Below, piece by piece: positions 9,104 through 18,987 of a stretch of 64,000 bases of DNA. The notes below the pieces were generated by a model. The model searched no databases. It had not been told where the DNA came from and saw only the letters and a list, made by a program, of their open reading frames with translations. Origin of the DNA: JABDIP01 sp965237625 (lineage in GTDB: Bacteria > Pseudomonadota > Alphaproteobacteria > DSM-16000 > Inquilinaceae); assembly GCA_965237625.1 (NCBI GenBank), contig CBDEGD010000044.1:186001-250000 (forward strand). The letters run 5' to 3'. The stretch's first letter is position 1, and every line of letters begins with the position of its first letter. The translations under genes and the position numbers were made by a program.

Positions 9104-9789
9104 GACCCCGGTGGCGTCGGTAGCGTCTGCGGAAATGGCTCATTGACGAAGACCATCACCGATTTCAACGTCAACCCGTTGCAGCCGCCGGATTCTTCCC
9201 AGCTGCGCCCTGAATATGCCAATGGATTTGGAAGGATCGGCTGGTAGGGATAGACCACCGTCAGGACCACAATTTGCGCCGGTCGGCCAATGTCGAAATC
9301 AGTTTCCACGATGCCATCGGTATCACCGGGGATATCCGGATCGGCGGTTCTGCAAGTCACATCCGCATTGGCCGTCAGGAAATCGGGGAACACCTCGACG
9401 GTATAGGAGAGGTTTTCGCAGTCGATGAAGAGCAACCCGTCGCACAATGCGTCTTCGAGCTGCTCCTTCTGTTCGGTGATGCGGGGGTTGGGATCCAGCA
9501 ACTCGCCGGTGACGGGGTGATAAGTGGGTTCTTCGCCCGTCGGGAGCGCTGCCAGAAAGACCTGCCCGGTCCGAACGGCGCGCGCGCCCTGGTTGGTCGC
9601 GGCCTCTAGCAGCACGTTGGTACCAAACATCACCGCGAACTCGAAGATCGACAACATGATCGCAAAAAAGATCGGCGCCGTTAGCGCCAATTCTATGGCT
9701 GCGCTGCCTTGATCATCGCGCGCGAACCCGCTGGATGACTCGTCCTTTTGACGTCGGCAGAATATGCGACGTAGTGCTGTAATCGCCAT
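9100..9789 (-). CDS. TadE-like minor pilin
   Basis: 229 residues from the ATG at 9789; a longer ORF reaches 9879 but its start lacks a ribosome site, and the shorter form begins with the expected basic region. The segment DDQGSAAIELALTAPIFFAIMLSIFEFAVMF is typical TadE: an acidic residue (E) at +5 of the processed helix and a long hydrophobic stretch. Then comes EAATNQGARAVRTGQ, a signature seen in TadE proteins. It is predicted to be a membrane-anchored minor pilin for Flp/Tad pilus assembly. It is the first gene of the operon, with a CtrA-like motif about 95-110 bp upstream. Other tad genes (CpaA-F, TadBC) are not in the window. Confidence 0.85.
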   Translation of the reverse strand: MAITALRRIFCRRQKDESSSGFARDDQGSAAIELALTAPIFFAIMLSIFEFAVMFGTNVLLEAATNQGARAVRTGQVFLAALPTGEEPTYHPVTGELLDPNPRITEQKEQLEDALCDGLLFIDCENLSYTVEVFPDFLTANADVTCRTADPDIPGDTDGIVETDFDIGRPAQIVVLTVVYPYQPILPNPLAYSGRSWEESGGCNGLTLKSVMVFVNEPFPQTLPTPPGS

Positions 9790-9882
9790 CGATCCGATAC
9801 CCCGAAAATGCGACTTATCTCGACATTGATAAGTAAACACATCAATTTCTATACAGATCGTGCCTATTGTGACCTCCATCTG

Positions 9883-9897
9883 TTAATTTTTTGTTAG
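9883..9897 (-). promoter_or_regulatory. Candidate CtrA-binding site before the Tad operon
   Basis: TTAA, seven bases, then TTAG: one mismatch from the full alphaproteobacterial CtrA motif TTAA-N7-TTAA. It lies about 95 bp before the chosen start of the first pilin gene, in the AT-rich part of an otherwise GC-rich gap (9790-10113). Pilus genes are CtrA targets in Caulobacter. Such motifs occur by chance in AT-rich DNA, so this is suggestive only. The rest of the gap up to the tRNA holds no supported gene. Confidence 0.35.
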
Positions 9898-10113
9898 GAA
9901 TTACGGTTAACGTCTCGAAACTATGTATGTTTTCATAGTCTGCACTTAGTGACCCGCCGACACTATTTGCGATGGGCTCGGGGGCTCAAGCGAGGTCCGA
10001 CCTTCGCCGCGCAACAGCGTTCGTTCCGCCGCGCACAGCCTGCGCTATGAATGATGAGGGTTTGATAAAAACCGCGTCGGGGCGCGGCGGTAACCCGCGT
10101 GCCGGACGCGGGA

Positions 10114-10189
10114 TGGTGGGCCCGGCAGGATTCGAACCTGCGACAACACCGTTATGAGCGGCGCGTTCTGACCACTGAACTACGGGCCC
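10114..10189 (-). tRNA. tRNA with CAU anticodon (probably tRNA-Ile2, else tRNA-Met)
   Basis: 76 bases including an encoded CCA. The acceptor stem is GGGCCCG paired with CGGGCCC, the T-arm has GGTTCGAATCC, and the anticodon loop CTCATAA carries CAU. All arms can be drawn. The all-GC acceptor stem and overall pattern resemble alphaproteobacterial tRNA-Ile2, whose C34 is turned into lysidine by TilS to read AUA. Elongator tRNA-Met has the same anticodon, so the amino acid is uncertain. It lies between the Tad operon and the sigma gene cluster, all on the minus strand. Confidence 0.93.
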
Positions 10190-10291
10190 AGAGCGCCCTC
10201 TATTACCCAATGGCGCATCCAGCACAAGAGAAATAGGGGCTGGAGGATCAGAGCTATGCCGGCTAAGAGCACGCCGGCCACAGAGAAAGCC

Positions 10292-10663
10292 TCAATCGTC
10301 CTGGCTGCGCCGGGCTCCCTTGCGTCGCGCCTTGGCCTCGATCTCCTTGATCCGCCGACGCGTCTCGATCAGGGATTGGCCAATCTGTTCAAGAACGCGA
10401 TCGCCGCCCATGTCGATCTCGAACCGCAGGCACAGGAGCAGTTCTTCGCGGGGGCTCAGCCCATCGACCAGCCCATCCGCCCCGGTCTCATCCTCAACGG
10501 CCTGGTCCATCGACACCAGCCCCTTGGCAATCCCGATATGCTTGCGCACGTCCTTCAGGGGCAAACGCAGGTGTCCGGCCAGATCCTCCGGCGTCGGCTG
10601 GCCGCCGGTCTGCCGGCGCAACCGGGCACTGCCGCGAACCAGCTCCTTGATAATATCGATCAT
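10292..10663 (-). CDS. Stand-alone sigma-70 region 3/4-like protein
   Basis: 123 residues that align along their length with the C-terminal third of RpoD encoded just upstream. MIDIIKELVRGSARLRRQTG corresponds to RpoD METINKLVRTSRQMLHEIG (region 3), PTPEDLAGHLRLPLKDVRKH to PTPEELAVRLMMPLEKVRKV, LSPREELLLCLRFEIDMG to LTAREERVLRMRFGIGMN (region 4.1), and LEQIGQSLIETRRRIKEIEA to LEEVGQQFSVTRERIRQIEA (region 4.2 helix-turn-helix). The linker between regions 3 and 4 is shortened and region 2 is absent, so it cannot melt promoters alone. The recognition helix is altered. It lies about 77 bp downstream of rpoD on the same strand. It may be a decaying duplicate or a small regulator of the polymerase; the intact frame argues for expression. 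Function not known. Confidence 0.7.
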   Translation of the reverse strand: MIDIIKELVRGSARLRRQTGGQPTPEDLAGHLRLPLKDVRKHIGIAKGLVSMDQAVEDETGADGLVDGLSPREELLLCLRFEIDMGGDRVLEQIGQSLIETRRRIKEIEAKARRKGARRSQDD

Positions 10664-10740
10664 CTGCGGACGGTCCGCCGGCCGTCGGGACTCATACCAA
10701 GGAGCGCTGATAATGACTCATTTGACAGGGTTCCTTGGTA

Positions 10741-12972
<2,232 letters not shown>

Positions 12973-13136
12973 TCGGTTACTTGCCCTTACGATCTTTCAA
13001 AATCAGGTCACTGCGTCGAAAACAAAGGAAATCGGCGCCGGATTACGCTCGAAAGCGATCCGCCCCAATCGGAATTTCACTCATATAGGTCGATTTCGGC
13101 CCCTGCCCAGCCATTAAGTCCCTTGCCATCGGGCTC

Positions 13137-14978
13137 TCACGCACTTCCTGGATCGTCGCCTTCGCTCCCATCCCGTTCAGACCCGTCACACTCGGCTTGG
13201 AGGGCCATAACCCGCGCCAGATTGGATTCCGACGTCTCCTGACCCAGCGCATGACCGGCAGCCCGAAGCTCGACCCGCGTTCGTCTTGTCTCCAACCGCC
13301 GCCAAACTTCGCGCCACCCGGCGCGTGCCTGATCGAGTGAGGCCGAAGGTTTGGCGAACGGAGCGACCGTATAAACGCGGTCGCCGCACAGCCGGTCCAG
13401 GCCGCTGGCAAAGCCAGCTTCGCAAAGGTGGCTATGAAGCGCGGCTGAATCAAGCCCCGACTGTGCTGTCAACGCGGCAATCATCTCTCGGCGCAGCCCA
13501 TCGAACGCGCGATCGGGGATTTCGATGGTCCCCAACGCCTCGGCCACCTCATCGAACAACGGTGGATGACCCAGAACCACGGACAGAAGGATTTCGTGCT
13601 GTGAGTCTTGGCGTGGCAGGGATTGCGGGCGTGGGGCAACCCGGGGGCGGGGTGGAGCACCCCGTCGATCCGACCAATGCGAATCGCCGCGGCCGCGCGG
13701 CCGGTTCGACCGCCAGGGAAAGGCGGTTTCTACCCGGTCATGGAAATCGCGCCGGTAAAACTCCCGCACGGTCGGGTCGGCGATGGTGCCGGCCTCCTGT
13801 TCGAGCGTGGATTTGAGACCTGCCCGCCCTTCCGGCGTATCGGTATGCTGCACGGTCAGCGCACGCTGCCACAGCACTTCGGAAAGGGGCAGTGCGTCCT
13901 GCAGGACCGATCGCATTGCCGTAACGCCGCCTGAAGCAATCAACGAATCCGGATCCTCGCCAGAGGCGAGATAGGCGATTCGGATCGAATGGTCGGGCTG
14001 TAGAAGCGGCAGAGCACGGTCTGCGGCGCGCCACGCAGCGCGCCGGCCCGCCTCATCACCGTCGAAACATAACACCGGCACTTTGGCGATCTTCCAAAGC
14101 TCCTGGAGCTGAGCCTCGGTGAGCGCGGTTCCCAGCGGCGCCACCGCCGCCTGGAATCCGGCCCGCACCAGGGCGATCACATCCATATAGCCCTCGGCGA
14201 CCAGCACCGTATGGCCCTGATTCGCCGCCATGCGCGCCCGGGAGAGCCCGTAGAGCAGTTGGCCCTTGTGGAACAACGGGTGGTCCGGGCTGTTGATGTA
14301 TTTCGGACCGTCGCCTTCAAGAATCCGCCCGCCAAACGCGACCACCCGGCCCCGGCGGTCGCTGACCGGGAACATCACGCGGTTGCGGAAAAACCCATAA
14401 GGCGGCCGGCCATCATCGGGCCGCCGCGCCAGCCCCACCTCGATCATGTCATCGATGTCGAAACCGTCCGCCGTCAGCGCCGCCGGCAAGGCCTGGCTGT
14501 CGCCCGGGGCATAGCCCAGACGGAACCGGGCCAGGGTTTCCTCATCCAGGCCACGGTCCATAAGATAACTGAGCGCCGCCCGACCGGCCGGCTCGCGCAG
14601 CCTGGCCTCGAAGAATTTGCACGCCGCTTCCGCCAGATCGTGCAGTCCGCGCTGACGCTCGAAGCGCTCGTGTTCCTCCGGCGTGGCCTGGGGTACCTGC
14701 AATCCCGCCCGCCCGGCCAGCTGCTGAACCGCCTCCATGAAGGGCAGATTGTCGTGCTGCATGAGGAACCCGATGCCGTCGCCATGGGCGCCGCAGCCGA
14801 AACAGTGAAAGAAGCCCTTCTGGTCGTTGACCGTGAAGCTGGGCGATTTCTCATTGTGGAACGGGCACAGGCCCTTGAACTCATGGCCGGCCCGGGTCAG
14901 CCGGATCCGGCTCCCGACCAACTCGGACACCGGCACCCGGGTGCGCAGTTCGTCCAGGAAGGCCGGCGGCAGGGGCAT
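13137..14978 (-). CDS. dnaG: DNA primase
   Basis: 613 residues; synthesises RNA primers for DNA replication with DnaB helicase. The N-terminal CHC2 zinc ribbon is visible as C38-P-F-H41 and C59-F-G-C62. The DHBN/TOPRIM catalytic core includes VAEGYMDVIAL and VLCFDGDEAGRRAAWRAAD (acidic metal ligands), about residues 260-330. The C-terminal DnaB-interacting domain is present but diverged, as usual. Start at 14978. It lies between yqeY (51 bp upstream) and rpoD (downstream) in the macromolecular-synthesis operon. Length is in the normal range. The C-terminal tail is rich in Asp, Gly and Ser (GSERDGSEGDDPGSA). Confidence 0.97.
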   Translation of the reverse strand: MPLPPAFLDELRTRVPVSELVGSRIRLTRAGHEFKGLCPFHNEKSPSFTVNDQKGFFHCFGCGAHGDGIGFLMQHDNLPFMEAVQQLAGRAGLQVPQATPEEHERFERQRGLHDLAEAACKFFEARLREPAGRAALSYLMDRGLDEETLARFRLGYAPGDSQALPAALTADGFDIDDMIEVGLARRPDDGRPPYGFFRNRVMFPVSDRRGRVVAFGGRILEGDGPKYINSPDHPLFHKGQLLYGLSRARMAANQGHTVLVAEGYMDVIALVRAGFQAAVAPLGTALTEAQLQELWKIAKVPVLCFDGDEAGRRAAWRAADRALPLLQPDHSIRIAYLASGEDPDSLIASGGVTAMRSVLQDALPLSEVLWQRALTVQHTDTPEGRAGLKSTLEQEAGTIADPTVREFYRRDFHDRVETAFPWRSNRPRGRGDSHWSDRRGAPPRPRVAPRPQSLPRQDSQHEILLSVVLGHPPLFDEVAEALGTIEIPDRAFDGLRREMIAALTAQSGLDSAALHSHLCEAGFASGLDRLCGDRVYTVAPFAKPSASLDQARAGWREVWRRLETRRTRVELRAAGHALGQETSESNLARVMALQAECDGSERDGSEGDDPGSA

Positions 14979-15029
14979 GACGGATCGTTCCTCCCGGATC
15001 AGGGCAGATGGGCAACAGGCGAACAGGCG

Positions 15030-15485
15030 TCAGGCAAGCGTCGCTTTCACCATACCGCTGGCCTTGGCGAAGTCCATCCGGCCGGCATACCGGCTCCTCA
15101 ACTCCGCCATCGTGCGCCCCATATCCTTAAGCCCTCGGGCGCCGACTTCGACGATCACCGAAGCGACCGCCTGCTCGATGGAATTTTCGTCCATCTGTTC
15201 CGGCAGGAAGCGCCGAATGATGACCACTTCTTCGCGCTCGCCTTCCGCCAGATCCAGCCTCCCGCCCTGCTCATACAGTTCGATGCTTTCATGACGTTGG
15301 CGGATCATGGTCTGTAACAGCGCCATGATCTCGTCGTCGGTAATGCCATCGGTAATGCCTTTGCCGCGGGCCGCGATATCACGGTCCTTCAGGCAGGCCA
15401 GTATCAATCTCAAAGTCGAAACGGCACGCTTTTCCTGGGCTTTTATGGCCTCAGTCAGCGATTCATTGAGCCGCGGGCGGATCAT
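15030..15485 (-). CDS. GatB/YqeY domain protein
   Basis: 151 residues matching the YqeY family, which is homologous to the tRNA-binding tail of GatB, the Asn/Gln-tRNA amidotransferase subunit. Seen are the N-terminal LNESLTEAIKAQEKRAVSTLRLILACLKD, the VIIRRFLPEQM segment and the C-terminal GMVKATL. Full family length. Cytosolic; function is not settled, though a role in tRNA metabolism is usually proposed. It is the first gene of the operon with dnaG and rpoD, divergent from carA, an arrangement common in alphaproteobacteria. Confidence 0.92.
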   Translation of the reverse strand: MIRPRLNESLTEAIKAQEKRAVSTLRLILACLKDRDIAARGKGITDGITDDEIMALLQTMIRQRHESIELYEQGGRLDLAEGEREEVVIIRRFLPEQMDENSIEQAVASVIVEVGARGLKDMGRTMAELRSRYAGRMDFAKASGMVKATLA

Positions 15486-15720
15486 GGTTCAACCTCTTCC
15501 AGCCGGCTTGTCCAGAGGGCGCGTACCATAGCCAAATCGGATTTACGGCGCAAACGACAAATCAAAGTATAAGCTATTGATTTAAAACAATTTAATTTCG
15601 CACGCCGTACTAAGGCATTGTTAATGTGGGTTACGGTCGGCCCGTGTAAAGGGTTGGCGGAAACTGGTCAACCATGCTTTATCAATCGCGCGCCGATACC
15701 CGACACTTTGGACAAACTTT
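15486..15720. promoter_or_regulatory. Divergent promoter region of yqeY-dnaG-rpoD and carA
   Basis: 235 bp between back-to-back operons, with an AT-rich core at about 15540-15600 in otherwise GC-rich DNA. Both promoters should lie here. I see no clear PyrR/arginine attenuator hairpin or operator for carA and cannot place -35/-10 boxes with certainty. Confidence 0.5.
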
Positions 15721-16914
15721 ATGAGCGACCGCCTCGCAATGCCGATTGACGACAGCCAGCAGGCGCCACCGCCGGGCGCCACCGGCGCACTGGTACTGGC
15801 GGACGGCACGGTCCTCTGGGGCCATGGCCTGGGCGCCGTCGGGCAATCCGTCGGCGAGGTGTGCTTCAATACCTCCATGACCGGCTATCAGGAGATCCTC
15901 ACGGATCCGTCCTATGCCGGCCAGATCATCACCTTCACGTTCCCGCATATCGGCAATGTCGGGGCCAATGTCGAGGATATCGAGACGACCACCGCCGCGG
16001 CCCGCGGACTGGTGCTGCGCGCCGATATCACCGAACCGTCCAACTGGCGGGCGACGCGGCACTTTGATGACTGGCTGAAGGCGAACGGGCTGGTCGGGTT
16101 GAGCGGTGTGGACACGCGGCGCCTTACCCGCAGAATCCGCGATGGCGGCGCGCCTAGCGGCGTGGTGATCCATGCGCCGGATGGCCGTTTCGGCCTGCCT
16201 GCGGCCCTCAACGAAGCCTCCGCCTGGCCTGGGCTCGTAGGCATGGATCTGGCGGCCGACGTATCTTGCAGCCAGGCCTATAGCTGGGACGAGACGGCCT
16301 GGGTGCAGGGCAGCGGCTATGGCCGAATGACCGAGCCGCGCCACCATGTCGTGGCAATCGATTTTGGCGCCAAGCGCAATATCCTGCGCTGCCTGGCCGG
16401 GCATGGGTGCCGGGTGACGGTGGTGCCGGCGAGCACCAGCGCCGAGGAGGTGATGCGCCACCAGCCCGACGGCATCTTCCTCGCCAACGGTCCGGGCGAC
16501 CCGGTGGCAACCGGCACCTACGCCATCCCCACGGTTCAGGCGTTGATGGAAACCGGGCTGCCGATGTTCGGCATTTGCCTGGGCCACCAGATCCTGGCTC
16601 TGGCATTGGGCGCCAAGACGAAAAAGATGCATCTCGGCCATCGCGGCGCCAACCATCCGGTCAAGGACCTCACTACCGGCAAAGTCGAGATCACCAGCCA
16701 GAACCACGGTTTCGTGGTCGCCGATGACAGCCTGCCCGCCGGCGTCGAGCCAACCCATGTCAGCCTGTTCGACGGAACCAATGAAGGGTTGGCCGTGACC
16801 GGACGGCCGATCTTCTCGGTGCAATACCACCCGGAGGCGTCGCCGGGGCCGACCGACAGCCACTACCTGTTCCAACGGTTCGTCGATTTGATCGACCGCG
16901 CGAAAGCCGAATAG
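15721..16914 (+). CDS. carA: Carbamoyl-phosphate synthase small (glutaminase) subunit
   Basis: 397 residues; hydrolyses glutamine and passes ammonia to CarB for carbamoyl phosphate, feeding arginine and pyrimidine synthesis. The N-terminal CPSase domain has GEVCFNTSMTGYQEILTDPS. The C-terminal class I glutamine amidotransferase domain has the nucleophile in MFGICLGHQILALALG (about Cys286) and the His/Glu pair in QYHPEASPGP (about 370/372). The start at 15721 has no obvious ribosome site; an in-frame ATG at 15739 is an alternative. CarB is encoded 2 kb downstream, separated by three small genes on the same strand. Confidence 0.97.
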   Translation: MSDRLAMPIDDSQQAPPPGATGALVLADGTVLWGHGLGAVGQSVGEVCFNTSMTGYQEILTDPSYAGQIITFTFPHIGNVGANVEDIETTTAAARGLVLRADITEPSNWRATRHFDDWLKANGLVGLSGVDTRRLTRRIRDGGAPSGVVIHAPDGRFGLPAALNEASAWPGLVGMDLAADVSCSQAYSWDETAWVQGSGYGRMTEPRHHVVAIDFGAKRNILRCLAGHGCRVTVVPASTSAEEVMRHQPDGIFLANGPGDPVATGTYAIPTVQALMETGLPMFGICLGHQILALALGAKTKKMHLGHRGANHPVKDLTTGKVEITSQNHGFVVADDSLPAGVEPTHVSLFDGTNEGLAVTGRPIFSVQYHPEASPGPTDSHYLFQRFVDLIDRAKAE

Positions 16915-16923
16915 GGGTCCATC

Positions 16924-17334
16924 ATGGATCTGTTGCTCGAGAACGCCGCTCTCAGCCTGCCGGTCTTTCTGGCGCACTCCTCCCTGACATTGCTGATGTT
17001 CGTCGTCGGGGTCACGATCTATGTCTGGATCACCCCGCACCGGGAATTTGCCCTTATCCGGCAGAACAACCCGGCGGCGGCGATCGCCCTGGGCGCCGCC
17101 ATGCTCGGGCTGGCCATCCCGCTTGCCGCGGCAATGTCGAACAGCATCAACATTTTTGAGATTGCGATCTGGGGCGGCGTAGCGCTGGTACTCCAGCTAA
17201 TCGCCTTCAAAATCGTCGACTTGCTGATGCGCGATCTGGGCAAATCCATCGAGGAGGGACGGATCGCACCAGCCATGGTGCTCGCCGCCACCAAACTATC
17301 GGTCGCGATCATCAACGCCGCGGCGATGTCGTAA
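16924..17334 (+). CDS. DUF350 family membrane protein
   Basis: 136 residues with four hydrophobic helices arranged as two similar halves, typical of DUF350 (YjfL-like). Visible are LTLLMFVVGVTIYVWITPHREFALIRQ and AAAIALGAAMLGLAIPLAAAMS in the first half, and LVLQLIAFKIVDLLMRDL in the second. An integral inner-membrane protein of unknown function. It starts 9 bp after the carA stop and ends 5 bp before a secreted-type protease gene, so these genes are probably one transcript. Confidence 0.85.
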   Translation: MDLLLENAALSLPVFLAHSSLTLLMFVVGVTIYVWITPHREFALIRQNNPAAAIALGAAMLGLAIPLAAAMSNSINIFEIAIWGGVALVLQLIAFKIVDLLMRDLGKSIEEGRIAPAMVLAATKLSVAIINAAAMS

Positions 17335-17339
17335 CGCCG

Positions 17340-18233
17340 ATGAATCGGTTCGGCTGGATTGTCATCCTCCTGCTGATCGTCGTCGTGGCCGCCGGCGGGT
17401 ATTGGGAGCAGACACCGCCCACTCCTGGCGGCCTGATCACCCAGCCGAGCCCACAGCCGCGTCGCCAGCCGCCTGCTCCGCCCTCCGCGATCGATGCGAT
17501 AATCGACGCCGATGCCTTCCTCAGCCAGATTCCCGCGGCGCCGGCGACCCGGTTTCGGACGAATCTGGTGATCGATGGCGACAACGGGCCGCGCCGTGGC
17601 GGAACCTTCATCGGCACTGCCTGGGCGCTGGCCGGCGGTGAAGCCTGGCTGAGCGCGCGGCATGTTACCGATGGCTGTCGCCGCTTGAGGTTCCTGTCCG
17701 GCGGCGGGCTCCCACAGGCGACCGGGCATCCGTCCGCCGATATCAGCGCCATGGCGACCGGCCGGCGCAACGCCGACGGGCTGGAGCTCAGCCGTGATCC
17801 GCTGGAGGCCGGCGAAGATGTCTTCCTGCTTGGATTCCCCGCCGGGCGGGCTGCCGCGGTCTACGGCACCGTCACCGGCACCGGCACCCTGGACCACCGG
17901 CTGCTGGGTCATCGCGAGACCGTCATCGTGGTGGCACAGCGCAAGCGGGTCCCCTCCGGCTCCGCCGATTTGAGCGGGATCAGCGGTGGCCCGGTCCTGG
18001 ATGCCGATGGCAATGTGATCGGGACCGTGATCGGCGGGTCGGAACGCCGGGCTCGCAGCATCGTCAGCATTGAGCGAAACGTCGCGTGGCTCGCCGCAAC
18101 CTCCGGCGGCGCGACCTCGGCAAGCCTGGATTCCGGTCCGCCAAACCTGTCGGTGACCCCGGCGAATTTCGTCCAGGTGACCACCCCATTGCTGGCGAAC
18201 GGGCCGATCCGCGTCGTTCGCTGCGACCGGTAG
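17340..18233 (+). CDS. Membrane-anchored trypsin-like serine protease
   Basis: 297 residues. A single N-terminal helix (WIVILLLIVVVAAGGYW, residues 6-22) anchors or exports the protein, followed by a proline-rich linker. The domain is chymotrypsin-like: WLSARHV gives the catalytic His, HPSADISAM a likely Asp, and SGISGGPVLDADG (G-x-S-G-G-P) the catalytic Ser, about residue 218. There is no PDZ domain, so it is simpler than DegP/HtrA. It is expected to work in the periplasm on unknown targets. It is flanked by the DUF350 gene (5 bp) and a GNAT gene (7 bp) and probably co-transcribed with both. Confidence 0.82.
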   Translation: MNRFGWIVILLLIVVVAAGGYWEQTPPTPGGLITQPSPQPRRQPPAPPSAIDAIIDADAFLSQIPAAPATRFRTNLVIDGDNGPRRGGTFIGTAWALAGGEAWLSARHVTDGCRRLRFLSGGGLPQATGHPSADISAMATGRRNADGLELSRDPLEAGEDVFLLGFPAGRAAAVYGTVTGTGTLDHRLLGHRETVIVVAQRKRVPSGSADLSGISGGPVLDADGNVIGTVIGGSERRARSIVSIERNVAWLAATSGGATSASLDSGPPNLSVTPANFVQVTTPLLANGPIRVVRCDR

Positions 18234-18240
18234 GCAGATC

Positions 18241-18846
18241 GTGAGCCCGCAGGGACCACCGCCATCCTTGAACGGCGAGACTGTCAGCGTGTCGCTGGTC
18301 ACCGCCGCCGATGCGGCGTCTCTGCATGACTTCCAGGATCGCAATCGCGATCATCTCAAGCCTTGGATGCCGCCGCTGCCGAAGGGTTTCTACACCCTCT
18401 ATTATTGGCGGCGCTGGTGTGCGGGGGCCGCCGATCTGTTCGAACAGGACCGATCGGTGCGCATGGTGATCCGCCGTGCCCATGAAGATCCCAGCAATCC
18501 CGACGCGCCGATCCTGGGTCAGGTGAATTTGAACAACATCGTACGCGGCGCATTTCAGGCGGCGCATCTCGGCTACCATCTCGGCCAGGACGCCGAGGGC
18601 CAAGGGTTGATGAAGGAGTCGTTGGCCTTAGTGATCGCCTACGCCTTCGGTCCATTCCGACTACACCGGTTGATGGCGGGCTACGTGGTGGGCAATGCGC
18701 GCAGCGCCCGGGTACTGGCGAGGTTGAATTTCCGGGTAGAGGGAATCGCCAAAGACTATCTGTATATCGATGGCGCCTGGCGTGACCATGTGCTGACGGC
18801 GCTGACCGATCCGTCCAACCAACCACCGGCGCCGCTGAAGATCTGA
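18241..18846 (+). CDS. GNAT N-acetyltransferase, RimJ/RimL-like
   Basis: 201 residues from a GTG start at 18241. The fold order fits RimJ-type ribosomal-protein alanine acetyltransferases: beta strands with VNLNNIVRGAFQAAHLGYHL, the acetyl-CoA loop DAEGQGLMKESLALVIAYAF (Q/R-x-x-G-x-G/A-like), and the closing RLMAGYVVGNARSARVLARLNFRVEGIAKDYLYIDGAWRDHV. Substrate is probably an N-terminal amine of a protein, but could be a small molecule. Third gene of the short set between carA and carB. Confidence 0.87.
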   Translation: MSPQGPPPSLNGETVSVSLVTAADAASLHDFQDRNRDHLKPWMPPLPKGFYTLYYWRRWCAGAADLFEQDRSVRMVIRRAHEDPSNPDAPILGQVNLNNIVRGAFQAAHLGYHLGQDAEGQGLMKESLALVIAYAFGPFRLHRLMAGYVVGNARSARVLARLNFRVEGIAKDYLYIDGAWRDHVLTALTDPSNQPPAPLKI

Positions 18847-18987
18847 CGGCTGATATCCGAAATTCCCCCGATGCCGGCACCGCGAAGGGCTGGCGCCAGC
18901 CGCCGCGCATCACTATAAGAACGCCGGCCCGACGAACCGGCCGGTGGTCGGCCGGTTGGACCGCGCCGCAGGACAGCTCAGACCGGC

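Noticed and set aside
9972..10157. Short plus-strand ORF ending in GPAGFEPATTPL
   Set aside because: This peptide is the well-known artefact of translating the T-arm and anticodon arm of a tRNA gene on the opposite strand; it overlaps the tRNA at 10114-10189.
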